This document shows positions 16,623 to 25,200 of a DNA stretch of 64,000 bases, one piece after another (positions within the stretch are counted from its first letter, which is position 1; each line of letters opens with the position of its first letter). The stretch spans positions 1 to 64,000 of the forward strand of contig NZ_JAPWHE010000006.1 in the NCBI RefSeq assembly GCF_027214045.1, in the 5' to 3' direction. The notes under the pieces were generated by a model, which worked only from the letters and a program-made list of their open reading frames with translations, was not told the DNA's origin and did not search any database. A program made the translations under genes and the position numbers. This DNA is from Castellaniella denitrificans (lineage in GTDB: Bacteria > Pseudomonadota > Gammaproteobacteria > Burkholderiales > Burkholderiaceae_B).

Positions 16623-17707
16623 TGCGCACGGAAGGTTCCGCTCCGGTCAATCCAGATCCCGCATTCTGGCGGGGCCGGCGGGTGCTGCTGACCGGTCACA
16701 CGGGGTTCAAGGGCGGCTGGCTGACGCTGTGGCTGCATCGGTTGGGCGCGCGGGTGACGGGCATCGCGCTGCCGCCGGCCAGTGAGCCGAACCTGTATGC
16801 CCTGGCGCGGATGGACGAGCTGTGCGACAGCCATGTCGTCGACATCCGCGATGCGCGGGCCGTGGCCCAGCGGATTCGCCGGGCCGAGCCCGAGATCGTC
16901 TTTCACCTGGCCGCGCAGGCGCTGGTGCGGGCTGGCTACGAGGATCCACTGGCGACCTATGCCGCCAACGTCATGGGCACGGCGCATGTGCTCGACGCGC
17001 TGCGCGGCCTGGAGAGCGTGCGGGCCACGGTGGTGGTGACCACCGACAAGGTCTATCGCAACCTGGAGCAGGCCTGGCCCTATCGCGAGGACGATGCGCT
17101 GGGCGGGCACGATCCTTACAGCGCCAGCAAGGCGGCCAGCGAACTGGTGATTGCCAGCTACCGTGACGCCTGGCTGTGTGCCCAGGGCGTGGCGGTGGCC
17201 TCGGCGCGGGCGGGCAATGTCATTGGTGGGGGCGATTGGGCGGCCGAGCGCCTGATTCCCGACGCGGTGCGCTGCTGGCAGGCGGGCAAGGCCTTGCCGA
17301 TCCGGCGCCCGCAGGCGATCCGGCCCTGGCAGCATGTGCTCGAGCCGCTCGGAGGCTATCTGCGTCTGGCCGAGACCCTGCATGCGCGGCCGGCGTCGGC
17401 GGGCGCTTACAACTTTGGCCCGCATACACACGAAGCCGCGACGGTGCGCCAGGTGATCGAGCAGGCCCGGCAAGCCTATGGGCATGGAGACGTCCTCTGG
17501 GGCGACGGTACCGAGGGACCGCACGAAGCCGGCTGGCTGGCCCTGGAGACCGCCCGGGCGCGCGTGGCGTTGGGCGTACGACCGCGCTGGGGACTGGAGG
17601 CCTCGATCGACAGGACGATGGCCTGGTATCGCCGCCAGCACGAGGGCGCGCACGCCCGTGCGCTGTGCGAGGCTGAGATCCAGGCCTTCGAGGCGGCGAG
17701 ATCATGA
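16622..17707 (+). CDS. rfbG: CDP-glucose 4,6-dehydratase
   Basis: This 361-residue extended SDR converts CDP-glucose to CDP-4-dehydro-6-deoxyglucose with bound NAD. The cofactor loop is LLTGHTGFKGGWL, followed by VVVTTDKVYRN, the catalytic YSASK preceded by GGHDP, and the family segments SARAGNVIGGGDWA, RRPQAIRPWQHVLEPLGGYL and YNFGPHTHE. All are hallmarks of RfbG. The ATG overlaps the rfbF stop (TGATG), so an upstream in-frame start inside rfbF is not needed. The gene overlaps the following epimerase by four bases. It is high in GC, like rfbF. Confidence 0.93.
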   Translation: MRTEGSAPVNPDPAFWRGRRVLLTGHTGFKGGWLTLWLHRLGARVTGIALPPASEPNLYALARMDELCDSHVVDIRDARAVAQRIRRAEPEIVFHLAAQALVRAGYEDPLATYAANVMGTAHVLDALRGLESVRATVVVTTDKVYRNLEQAWPYREDDALGGHDPYSASKAASELVIASYRDAWLCAQGVAVASARAGNVIGGGDWAAERLIPDAVRCWQAGKALPIRRPQAIRPWQHVLEPLGGYLRLAETLHARPASAGAYNFGPHTHEAATVRQVIEQARQAYGHGDVLWGDGTEGPHEAGWLALETARARVALGVRPRWGLEASIDRTMAWYRRQHEGAHARALCEAEIQAFEAARS

Positions 17708-18270
17708 GCCGTTTCACCCTCATCGAAACGGGCATCGGGGGTTTGCGCATCGTCGAGCGCCAGCGCCTGGGCGATGAGCGGGGATTCCTGTCGCGGCTCT
17801 TTTGCGCCGAGGAACTGGCGTCTGCGGGCTGGGACAAGCCTGTGGCCCAGATCAATCACACCTGGACCCAGGCGCGGGGCACGGTGCGGGGCCTGCATTT
17901 CCAGCGCCCGCCGCATGCCGAGATGAAACTCGTCACCTGCCTGCGCGGGGCGGTGTGGGACGTGGGCCTGGACCTGCGGGCCGGATCGCCCACGTTCCTG
18001 CACTGGCGCGCCGTGGAGCTGTCCGCCGACAATGGCCGCGCCCTGCTGATCCCGCAGGGGTTTGCGCACGGCTTTCAGGCGCTCACCGACGATTGCGAGC
18101 TGTTGTACCTGCACTCCGCACCTTATGCCGCCCAGGCCGAGGGGGGCTTGTCGGCCACCGATCCGGCCCTGGGCATCAATTGGCCCTTGCCGATCGCCCT
18201 GCGGTCCGGGCGCGACGAGCGTCATCCCGGCGTGACCCCGGAATTCACCGGACTGGATTTGAATTCATGA
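17704..18270 (+). CDS. dTDP-4-dehydrorhamnose 3,5-epimerase family protein, acting in a CDP-sugar pathway
   Basis: This 188-residue cupin-fold protein is an RmlC/RfbC-type sugar epimerase. It shows DERGFLSRLF, INHTWTQARGTVRGLHFQ with the His used as catalytic base, VWDVGLDLRAGSPTF and the LIPQGFAHGFQAL segment. No dTDP-sugar genes are nearby; the enzyme is embedded between rfbG and the C-methyltransferase with four-base overlaps on both sides. Its natural substrate is therefore probably CDP-4-dehydro-6-deoxyglucose or its methylated product. Whether it epimerises at C3, C5 or both is not decidable from sequence. Confidence 0.88.
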   Translation: MSRFTLIETGIGGLRIVERQRLGDERGFLSRLFCAEELASAGWDKPVAQINHTWTQARGTVRGLHFQRPPHAEMKLVTCLRGAVWDVGLDLRAGSPTFLHWRAVELSADNGRALLIPQGFAHGFQALTDDCELLYLHSAPYAAQAEGGLSATDPALGINWPLPIALRSGRDERHPGVTPEFTGLDLNS

Positions 18271-19493
18271 ATTGCCGTCATTGCGGCGCGCCATTGCGCC
18301 ATACGTTCCTGGACCTGGGCTTTGCGCCACCTTCCAACGCCTACCTGAAGGCGGAGGACCTGAGCCGGCCCGAGATCTGGTTTCCTCTGAAGATCCGCGT
18401 CTGCGACCGGTGCTGGCTGGTGCAGACCGAGGACTATGCGCGCGCCGACGAGTTGTTCAGCCCCGACTATGCCTACTTTTCCAGCACCTCGGCCGGGTGG
18501 CTGGCGCATGCGCGGCGCTACGCGCAGGCGATCACCGGGCGCCTGGGCCTGGGGCCCGGCAGCTTCGTGATCGAAGTCGCCTCCAACGATGGCTACCTGC
18601 TGAAGAATTTCGTCGTGGCCGGCATCCCGTGCCTGGGCATCGAGCCCACGGCCGGCACGGCGGCCGCGGCCGAGGCGATCGGCGTGCCGGTGCTGCGCGA
18701 ATTCTTCGGCGAGGCGCTGGGTCGCCGGCTGGCTGGCGAGGGACGCCAGGCCGACCTGATCGCGGGCAACAACGTCTACGCGCATGTGCCCGACATCAAC
18801 GATTTCACGCGCGGTCTGGCGGCGGCGCTCAAGCCCGAGGGCACGATCACGCTGGAGTTTCCGCACCTGCTGCGCCTGATCGAGAACAATCAGTTCGACA
18901 CGGTCTATCACGAGCACTTTTCGTACTTGTCCCTGCATGCGGTGCAACGGATCTTCGAGGCGGCCGGCTTGCGGATCTACGACGTCGAGGAACTGCCCAC
19001 GCACGGCGGCAGCGTACGGGTCTACGGCTGCCATGCGGCCGCAGCCATGGCGCAGTGGCCCGAGGTCGAGCGCGTGCTGCGTCTGGAGGCCGAGTGCGGC
19101 CTGCTGGAGCTGGCCACCTACCAGGCCTTTCAGCCGCGCGCCGACCGGATCAAGGACGCGCTGCTGGGCTTCCTGCTGGAGCAAAAGCGCCTGGGCAAGA
19201 CCGTGGCGGCCTATGGCGCCGCGGCCAAGGGCAATACTTTGCTGAATTACGCGGGTGTGAAACCCGATCTGCTGCCGTTCGTGTGCGATGCGGCACCAGC
19301 CAAGCAGGGCAAGTACCTGCCGGGCAGCCACATTCCGATCCTGGCGCCGCAGGCGCTGGCAGAGCGGCGGCCGGACTACGTGCTGATCCTGCCGTGGAAC
19401 ATCGCGGCAGAGGTCAGAAGTCAGAATCGGTACTTGGAAAGTTATGGTACAAAATTTGTGGTTGCGGTGCCTAAACTGGCCCTGGTGTACTGA
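18267..19493 (+). CDS. SAM-dependent sugar C-methyltransferase (TylC3/NovU-like)
   Basis: This 408-residue protein has the three-part layout of C-methyltransferases acting on 4-keto-6-deoxysugars. The N-terminal zinc-binding domain has CRHCG and CDRCWLVQT. The central SAM domain has VIEVASNDGYLLKNF and YHEHFSYLSLHA. The C-terminal nucleotide-binding domain has VAAYGAAAKGNTLLNY and ILPWNIAAEV. The family adds a methyl group to C3 of a nucleotide-bound keto sugar. The ATG overlaps the epimerase stop (ATGA). The product would be a branched CDP-6-deoxy-3-C-methylhexose, comparable in type to virenose or mycarose. That product assignment is inference. Confidence 0.88.
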   Translation: MNCRHCGAPLRHTFLDLGFAPPSNAYLKAEDLSRPEIWFPLKIRVCDRCWLVQTEDYARADELFSPDYAYFSSTSAGWLAHARRYAQAITGRLGLGPGSFVIEVASNDGYLLKNFVVAGIPCLGIEPTAGTAAAAEAIGVPVLREFFGEALGRRLAGEGRQADLIAGNNVYAHVPDINDFTRGLAAALKPEGTITLEFPHLLRLIENNQFDTVYHEHFSYLSLHAVQRIFEAAGLRIYDVEELPTHGGSVRVYGCHAAAAMAQWPEVERVLRLEAECGLLELATYQAFQPRADRIKDALLGFLLEQKRLGKTVAAYGAAAKGNTLLNYAGVKPDLLPFVCDAAPAKQGKYLPGSHIPILAPQALAERRPDYVLILPWNIAAEVRSQNRYLESYGTKFVVAVPKLALVY

Positions 19494-19549
19494 AGTTAGG
19501 CAGTTAGGTCCTTTCTGCTTTTTTGTAGTGAAAATCAGGAATATTTCTT

Positions 19550-20623
19550 ATGAGCAATGATCCTCGCGACCATGGCGGGTTGCGCTTGAAGCAAGCCTTG
19601 CTGCAACTGGGACGCAACGAGATGTTGCGTGCCGAGTTAGTGCGGTGGCTAAAGGCGGCTGAACAGCATTTTGACAGTACCCTCTCTGTGCGAGATGAAA
19701 TTACGGGTCCCATCATCGACGCGTTGCACGCAGATAGCGATCAGTACGAGAAGTCTCTGGAAGATGGGACCAAGTTCAGTTTCTACTATCGAACGAAGAT
19801 TGCTCGCGATTTTTTACTCTCTGATCGAGAGCATCCCTCGCATGTATGGGAACCTCAAACAACACGTTTGTTGAAATACCTGTCTCAGCAAAACGAGGGG
19901 GATGTGCTGGTGGGTGGGGCGTACTTTGGCGATCATGCCATCTTGCTGGGTCGTCAGTTGGTCGGATCCTGCCGTCAGGTGCATTGTTTTGAGCCCAACG
20001 CCGCTCAGGCGGAAATGCTGCAGAAGAACGTTGCTCTGAATCAGCTGTCCAATTTGGTCATTAATCGGACGGGTATCTGGGATGCGACCAACCAACTTCT
20101 CAAGCTCGACGGCTTCGACTCCTTTGCCAATGCAGTGCTGGTGGACGGTGGTGAGGATTCTTTCCCCACAACGACGATAGATGATTACTGCCAACAGGCT
20201 GGTCGTCAGTTGGGCTTGCTGATGTTGGATATCGAGGGGGCAGAGTATCGGGCACTCAAGGGTGCCTTGAATATGCTCAAACGGGATCGCCCTGCGGTCG
20301 TGTTCGAGCTTCACCGTGAATATGTAGATTGGACCTCTGGGTTGTTGCATACGCCGATTTGTGAGTTACTGACCAGCTTGGGGTATACGTTATATGCCAT
20401 CCGTGACTTTAATAGCCATCGTGAGATGGGGAATCAGTTGATTGAATTGATTCCAGCCGGGTCTGTATATTTGGAAGGTCCTCCGCATGGATTCAACATG
20501 CTCGCAGTGCAGGACCGTGCCGTGATAGAGACGGCTTTGTTTCGTATCGTGTCCGGCGTAAGCCCCAAGCTACTGGTACATAAGGACCCTAAGCTGCACC
20601 ATCCTCTTGATGGATTGCAATGA
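19550..20623 (+). CDS. FkbM family methyltransferase
   Basis: This 357-residue protein contains a class I methyltransferase domain of the FkbM type in about residues 110-260: VLVGGAYFGDHAILLGRQL for the SAM loop, HCFEPNAAQAEML, and LMLDIEGAEYRALKGA, the family hallmark. FkbM enzymes usually O-methylate sugars or polyketides, and are common in surface-glycan and flagellin-modification loci. The N-terminal 100 residues are helical and not recognised. GC drops visibly from here compared with the rfb genes, and the 56-base gap before it is AT-rich. Its stop overlaps the next gene by four bases. It probably decorates the sugar or glycan made here. Confidence 0.85.
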   Translation: MSNDPRDHGGLRLKQALLQLGRNEMLRAELVRWLKAAEQHFDSTLSVRDEITGPIIDALHADSDQYEKSLEDGTKFSFYYRTKIARDFLLSDREHPSHVWEPQTTRLLKYLSQQNEGDVLVGGAYFGDHAILLGRQLVGSCRQVHCFEPNAAQAEMLQKNVALNQLSNLVINRTGIWDATNQLLKLDGFDSFANAVLVDGGEDSFPTTTIDDYCQQAGRQLGLLMLDIEGAEYRALKGALNMLKRDRPAVVFELHREYVDWTSGLLHTPICELLTSLGYTLYAIRDFNSHREMGNQLIELIPAGSVYLEGPPHGFNMLAVQDRAVIETALFRIVSGVSPKLLVHKDPKLHHPLDGLQ

Positions 20624-21495
20624 AAGATCAGAGACGCTCTTGTGAGGCTTCTGCGCCACAGGCAACGATCCTAGGCGGTCATGGATTTATCGGCCAAGCG
20701 CTCCACAGCCGCTTGACGCATTTAGGGTGGTCGGTTTGGGTGCCTGAGCGTCAACATCTTTGGCCGGAGGCCGAGCGTGCCTTGGGGCATGTGTTCTATT
20801 GTGCAGGGTTGACGGCAGACTATTTGCAGCGGCCCGCAGATACTGCCCATGCCCATATATGCCTGCTTAATCAGGTGCTGCAATCGGCGCGCTACACCTC
20901 GTTGGTCTACCTGTCTTCTACTCGAGTATATGATGCCTTGGCTGGACACGTGAGGCAGGCGACGGAAGAAATGTCATTACCAGTCCAACCTAGCAATCCT
21001 CGGCATCTGTATGACCTGAGCAAACTTGCAGGCGAGGCGCTGTGCCATGCGCTGGGGGCCGGACGGGCGCGCGTCGCACGTCTCTCGTGTGTTTACCAGG
21101 AAACCAAAGAGGCAACAGGTTTTTTGCCTGATCTGTTGCGCCTGGTCAGCAGCTCAACTACGAGAATTGAGCTTGATTCTTCACCATATTACGTCCGAGA
21201 TTATATTCATTTGGATGATGTGCTAAGAGCGTTGATTGATATTGCCGTTCAGGGTAGGCAAGCAACATATAACGTTGCTTCTGGCGCCAATGTCAGCAAC
21301 GCAGAGTTGGCCGCCTATATCCATCAGGTCAGTGGGAAGCAACTGCATTTTCTGCAGCACGCACAGGGAGAGCCAGGGCCTGTGGCCGATATTACGCGTC
21401 TAGCCGATGAGTTCGGATGGCGCCCGGAGCCTGTGCAGGCCCGGATCTATCGTTATTTGTTAGGTCTGACACATGCTGAAAACGGTTCATATTGA
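20620..21495 (+). CDS. NAD-dependent epimerase/dehydratase (probable 4-ketoreductase)
   Basis: This 291-residue extended SDR has the cofactor loop LGGHGFIGQAL near the N-terminus, VYLSSTRVYD, the catalytic HLYDLSKLAGE (YxxxK), YYVRDYIHLDDVLRAL and TYNVASGANVSN. The pathway in this locus otherwise lacks an enzyme to reduce the C4 keto group after methylation, so this is the natural candidate for that step. A true epimerase role is possible. It overlaps fkbM by four bases and the acyltransferase gene by 23 bases. Codon use is less GC-rich than in rfbFG. Confidence 0.78.
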   Translation: MKDQRRSCEASAPQATILGGHGFIGQALHSRLTHLGWSVWVPERQHLWPEAERALGHVFYCAGLTADYLQRPADTAHAHICLLNQVLQSARYTSLVYLSSTRVYDALAGHVRQATEEMSLPVQPSNPRHLYDLSKLAGEALCHALGAGRARVARLSCVYQETKEATGFLPDLLRLVSSSTTRIELDSSPYYVRDYIHLDDVLRALIDIAVQGRQATYNVASGANVSNAELAAYIHQVSGKQLHFLQHAQGEPGPVADITRLADEFGWRPEPVQARIYRYLLGLTHAENGSY

Positions 21496-22123
21496 GCAAG
21501 AACATATGGTTGCGTATGTGCGGACGCAGTTAGAACGGTTGTTTCCCCTGCCAGATATGCCCGATTTGACTGTGTTGGTTCGATGTATGCCGGTTGCATT
21601 GAAGCGATTGCATCGTTGCATTAATGAAGTCAAGCTCTGGGCGCCGGATCGATTTGATGTCTTGCATTCGACGCAGTATTGCATTTTTTTATACTACTTG
21701 GCCAATACGATTTGGAAGGAAACCGGCGAGCGAAGCGTCTGTACCCTATTGTTCTTGCTGAACAAGGCGCTTAATGGCATTGACCTGTTCTACGAGATCG
21801 AGATGCCAGAGGTCTTTTTTATTGGACACTCAGTGGGGATCGTGCTTGCCAAAGCGTCCTATGGCAACTATCTCGTACTGTATCAAAACTCGACTGTAGG
21901 GAAAAACCATGGAGTGGCGCCCGTGTTGGAGGATCGCGTCATCATGTATCCAAACACGGCGATCATTGGACGCAGCCATGTGAGATCCGGTTCGGTGATT
22001 GCTCAAGGCGTCAGCGTGATTAATACAGATACACCGGGAGATTGCTTGGTCTTTTCTGGATCTGATGGGCGTATTTTGTTTAAAGATGTTAAAAGAGATT
22101 TTTTCAGAGATTTTTTTAATTAG
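21473..22123 (+). CDS. Left-handed beta-helix (serine acetyltransferase-like) acyltransferase
   Basis: This 216-residue protein has an alpha-helical N-terminal part and a C-terminal hexapeptide-repeat region: IDLFYEIEMPEVFFIGHSVG, then VLYQNSTVGKN, LEDRVIMYPNTAIIG and VRSGSVIAQGVSV. The arrangement is that of CysE-like acetyltransferases. In this context it more likely O- or N-acetylates a sugar than serine, since no cysteine genes are near. The start at 21473 lies inside the preceding gene. An ATG at 21506 is an alternative. It is the last gene before an AT-rich gap of about 110 bases (22124-22235) that may hold a separate promoter. Confidence 0.72.
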   Translation: MLKTVHIEQEHMVAYVRTQLERLFPLPDMPDLTVLVRCMPVALKRLHRCINEVKLWAPDRFDVLHSTQYCIFLYYLANTIWKETGERSVCTLLFLLNKALNGIDLFYEIEMPEVFFIGHSVGIVLAKASYGNYLVLYQNSTVGKNHGVAPVLEDRVIMYPNTAIIGRSHVRSGSVIAQGVSVINTDTPGDCLVFSGSDGRILFKDVKRDFFRDFFN

Positions 22124-22235
22124 ATTAAGCCTGCCTGATTTTATAGATTTAATTCATTAAATTATAAATTAATTTCAATTAAATATTTTTACTGTGCAGC
22201 TAAATTTTGTGCAAAACAATAGGGTGGATTGATAT

Positions 22236-25200
22236 ATGTTTTCTGGGGATTTGATTGACTTTCCTGCCATCCCTGAGTCGGCAAAATTTGCTATTCTGAT
22301 TCCTACTGCAAGATGGGATTTTAAAGTTAGAGCTATTCTAGCTTCTTTGATTGGTGTTGCGGGTGGGGATGTTGTAGTTTTGATTTCTGATAACAGTGAA
22401 ATCACAGAAAAGCATGAATTTTTAATGAATATAAAAAATATAAATAATAATATATTTTTCTATGCTCATAAAAAAAATATTGGCGCCATCGATAATTTTT
22501 ATTTCCTCCATCAGTGGTGTGCCAATGTTGAGTTTAGTGCCATTATGGCTGACGATGATTTTGTTTCCCCGGAATATTATTTGGATGCCTATAATTCATT
22601 TTTGAAGAATGGGCGGGCATCATGCATATCTGCTGGTGCGGTTTTTGTTGACTTTGGTAATCGACAATTTCATAAAATTAATCAACCTACAATGGAAGGT
22701 GAGTGTCCAATTGATAGGATACGTTATTGGAACGGCTGGGCACCACGAGTTACTATGTACGATGTTAGTCGGCGAGTAACACTTAATCCGGCTATTGATT
22801 TTTTAATAAATACTCCTCTCCAAGGGCTCACCTTGATGGAGAGTATTTTTGAGCTAAGTAGATTATCACAAGGAGATTTCCATCAACTTTCAGGAAAGGG
22901 TTTCTTTGTTCATTATCCCTTTCATGGAGGAGGTGGCGGAGAGGAATTTGATAGGTTTTATAAATTGCTTTTCGAGGGCGTTGGATTAAAATTTCCAATG
23001 GTTTACTTCATGAAGCTTAGCACTGCCGTGCAGTGCGCTGTTTTTCTTCAAGGGAGGTTTTCTCCAATTGTTGATGAAAATCAAAAAAAGATATGTGCGC
23101 AGCATGTTTTTCGGCATTTGTTTTTTGATGGTTTTATTGCGGCCGATTTATCCAGGGATGGGGTTCGGATTTTTATAAGAGGTTTGCTTAAAGACAGCGA
23201 TTCTGCTTTAGTTGGATTTGATTATTATTGTAATTTAAAAGATAAAAATTCAATTGAATTTGATTTTGGTTTTGTAAAGTGGTTCTTGGAGATAGTTAAG
23301 TTATTTGAATCTCCTGCTGAAGACGGGAAGGAACTGCTTTCGGAAAAATTTGCCAAATTTTGCGCAGATGCTTTGAATGTGGGTGTTTCGGCTATAGATC
23401 AAGCGGTTATCGGTAGGGATTCCAGTGCAATTTCGAGTGATGAAAGGGCATTGCAATGGTCTGTCCCCAATTGGATGAATGAGCGCGCTCCATCTGCCGC
23501 CCGCATTCTCGCCATTCAAGCCATGTTGCAAACCAACCCTGATGTGGGGACGCTGGGTGTTGCCGTGGTTGTGCCGGATGACTCAGACCCGCATGTTCTG
23601 GTCGATACCTTGGATAGCTTGGCCGCACAGCACAGGCCTGTAGATAGTATCTGGCTTATTGGCCCCCAGATTCCGCCTGAAGCAGTAGGTGGGATGGTTG
23701 AAGCCGTCATCGGCAATGAACCCTGGCCTGCGCTGTTGTCCCGTAAAATCGAGCAAGGTAGCGCACCTGATTTCCTATGGATTTTGTATGCGGGAGATCA
23801 ACTGCTCCCTCATGCCTCTTTGACGCTGGGCGAATACCGCTTGCGCAATCCAGATCCTTTGATCTGGTATGCCGATGAAACCGTTTTGCAAAACGGTGTG
23901 GCGGCCAACCCGATGCTCAAACCCGATCTCAATATCGATCTGTTACGCAGCTACCCCTATGTTGGCCGGAATCTTGTGCTTAGTACTGCAATGATTCAGG
24001 CGGTAGGCGGGCTTGATGCGAGGGTGGCCGACCTAGCCCCGATCGATTTGGTCTGGCGCCTGGTCGAGCAGGCGGGTCCGCCTGTGGTGGGGCATATTCC
24101 CGAGGTCTTGCTGCATGCGTCGGTCGGTTTGATGGACTGGGTCCGGGATACGAGTACGCAGGTCTGGTCCCCCGTAGTGACACAGATGCACTTTGAACGC
24201 ATGGGAGTAGATGCGCAAGTTCAGCTTGGACCTGCTTTGGGATTTTTCCGTGTGGAATATCCCTTGTCTGAGCGGCCCTTGGTGTCCATCATCATTCCAA
24301 CACGCGATCACTTTGTCGTGCTGCGTGATTGCGTTGAAGGCTTGATGGAACATACCGCCTACCCAAACTACGAACTGTTGATCGTGGATAACGGTAGCGT
24401 GGATCAAGAGGCTTTGGGCTTTTTGTCCGGTCTGGAAGGCATGGGCACGAATCAGGTACGCGTGTTGCGTTGGCCACAAGCCTTTGATTTTGCCGCTATC
24501 AATAACTTTGCCGTTGAACAGGCGCGAGGCGATGTCTTGCTCTTTCTGAACAACGACATTCAATTTTCGCCTCAGACGCGCTCGGATTGGCTGGAACGTC
24601 TGCTGCGGCTGGCCGTGCGCCCCGAGGTCGGCATGGCTGGTGCTCGACTTGACTTGCCCGATGGTCAGGTTGATCAGTATGGCCTGGTGCTTGGATTGGA
24701 TAATAGTGTGGGGGCGGCATTCCGGGGGATGGCCTCCGACGCACAGGGGTATATGTATCGTCTGGTTGTGCAGCAGAACGCCAGTGCGCTGAGCGCGTCG
24801 TGCCTGATGATGCGGCGGACGGTTTTCCAGGAATTGGGCGGCTTTGACACGCAGGCGTTCCCGGTGTATCACGCAGATACAGATTTGTCTTTGAAAGCGA
24901 CGCAGGCGGGTTATCTACTGGCTTTGGAACCCGAGACCGGTTTGCAGCATATGGGTGGAGCCACCCGTTTGCTGAAGGAGAAATTCGGCCTAGAGGCTCA
25001 TCCAGACGACGATCAGCGCGATCGCCTCTACGCCCGCTGGCTACCACAACTGGCGCGTGACCTGTATTACCATCCAGCATTTGATAAATCTATTCCCGGA
25101 TTTAGTTTGAGTCGGGATGCTGCGCGGATTCACGACCCCTTGCCGGGGCGCCCCTTGCCAGTGGTGTTGGCCTCGCATTCGGATTGGCACGGTTGTGGTC

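Noticed and set aside
17802-18266. A 5' extension of the C-methyltransferase into the epimerase gene
   Set aside because: The extension is out of frame with the epimerase and has no family similarity; the zinc-motif start at 18267 with ATGA overlap fits far better.
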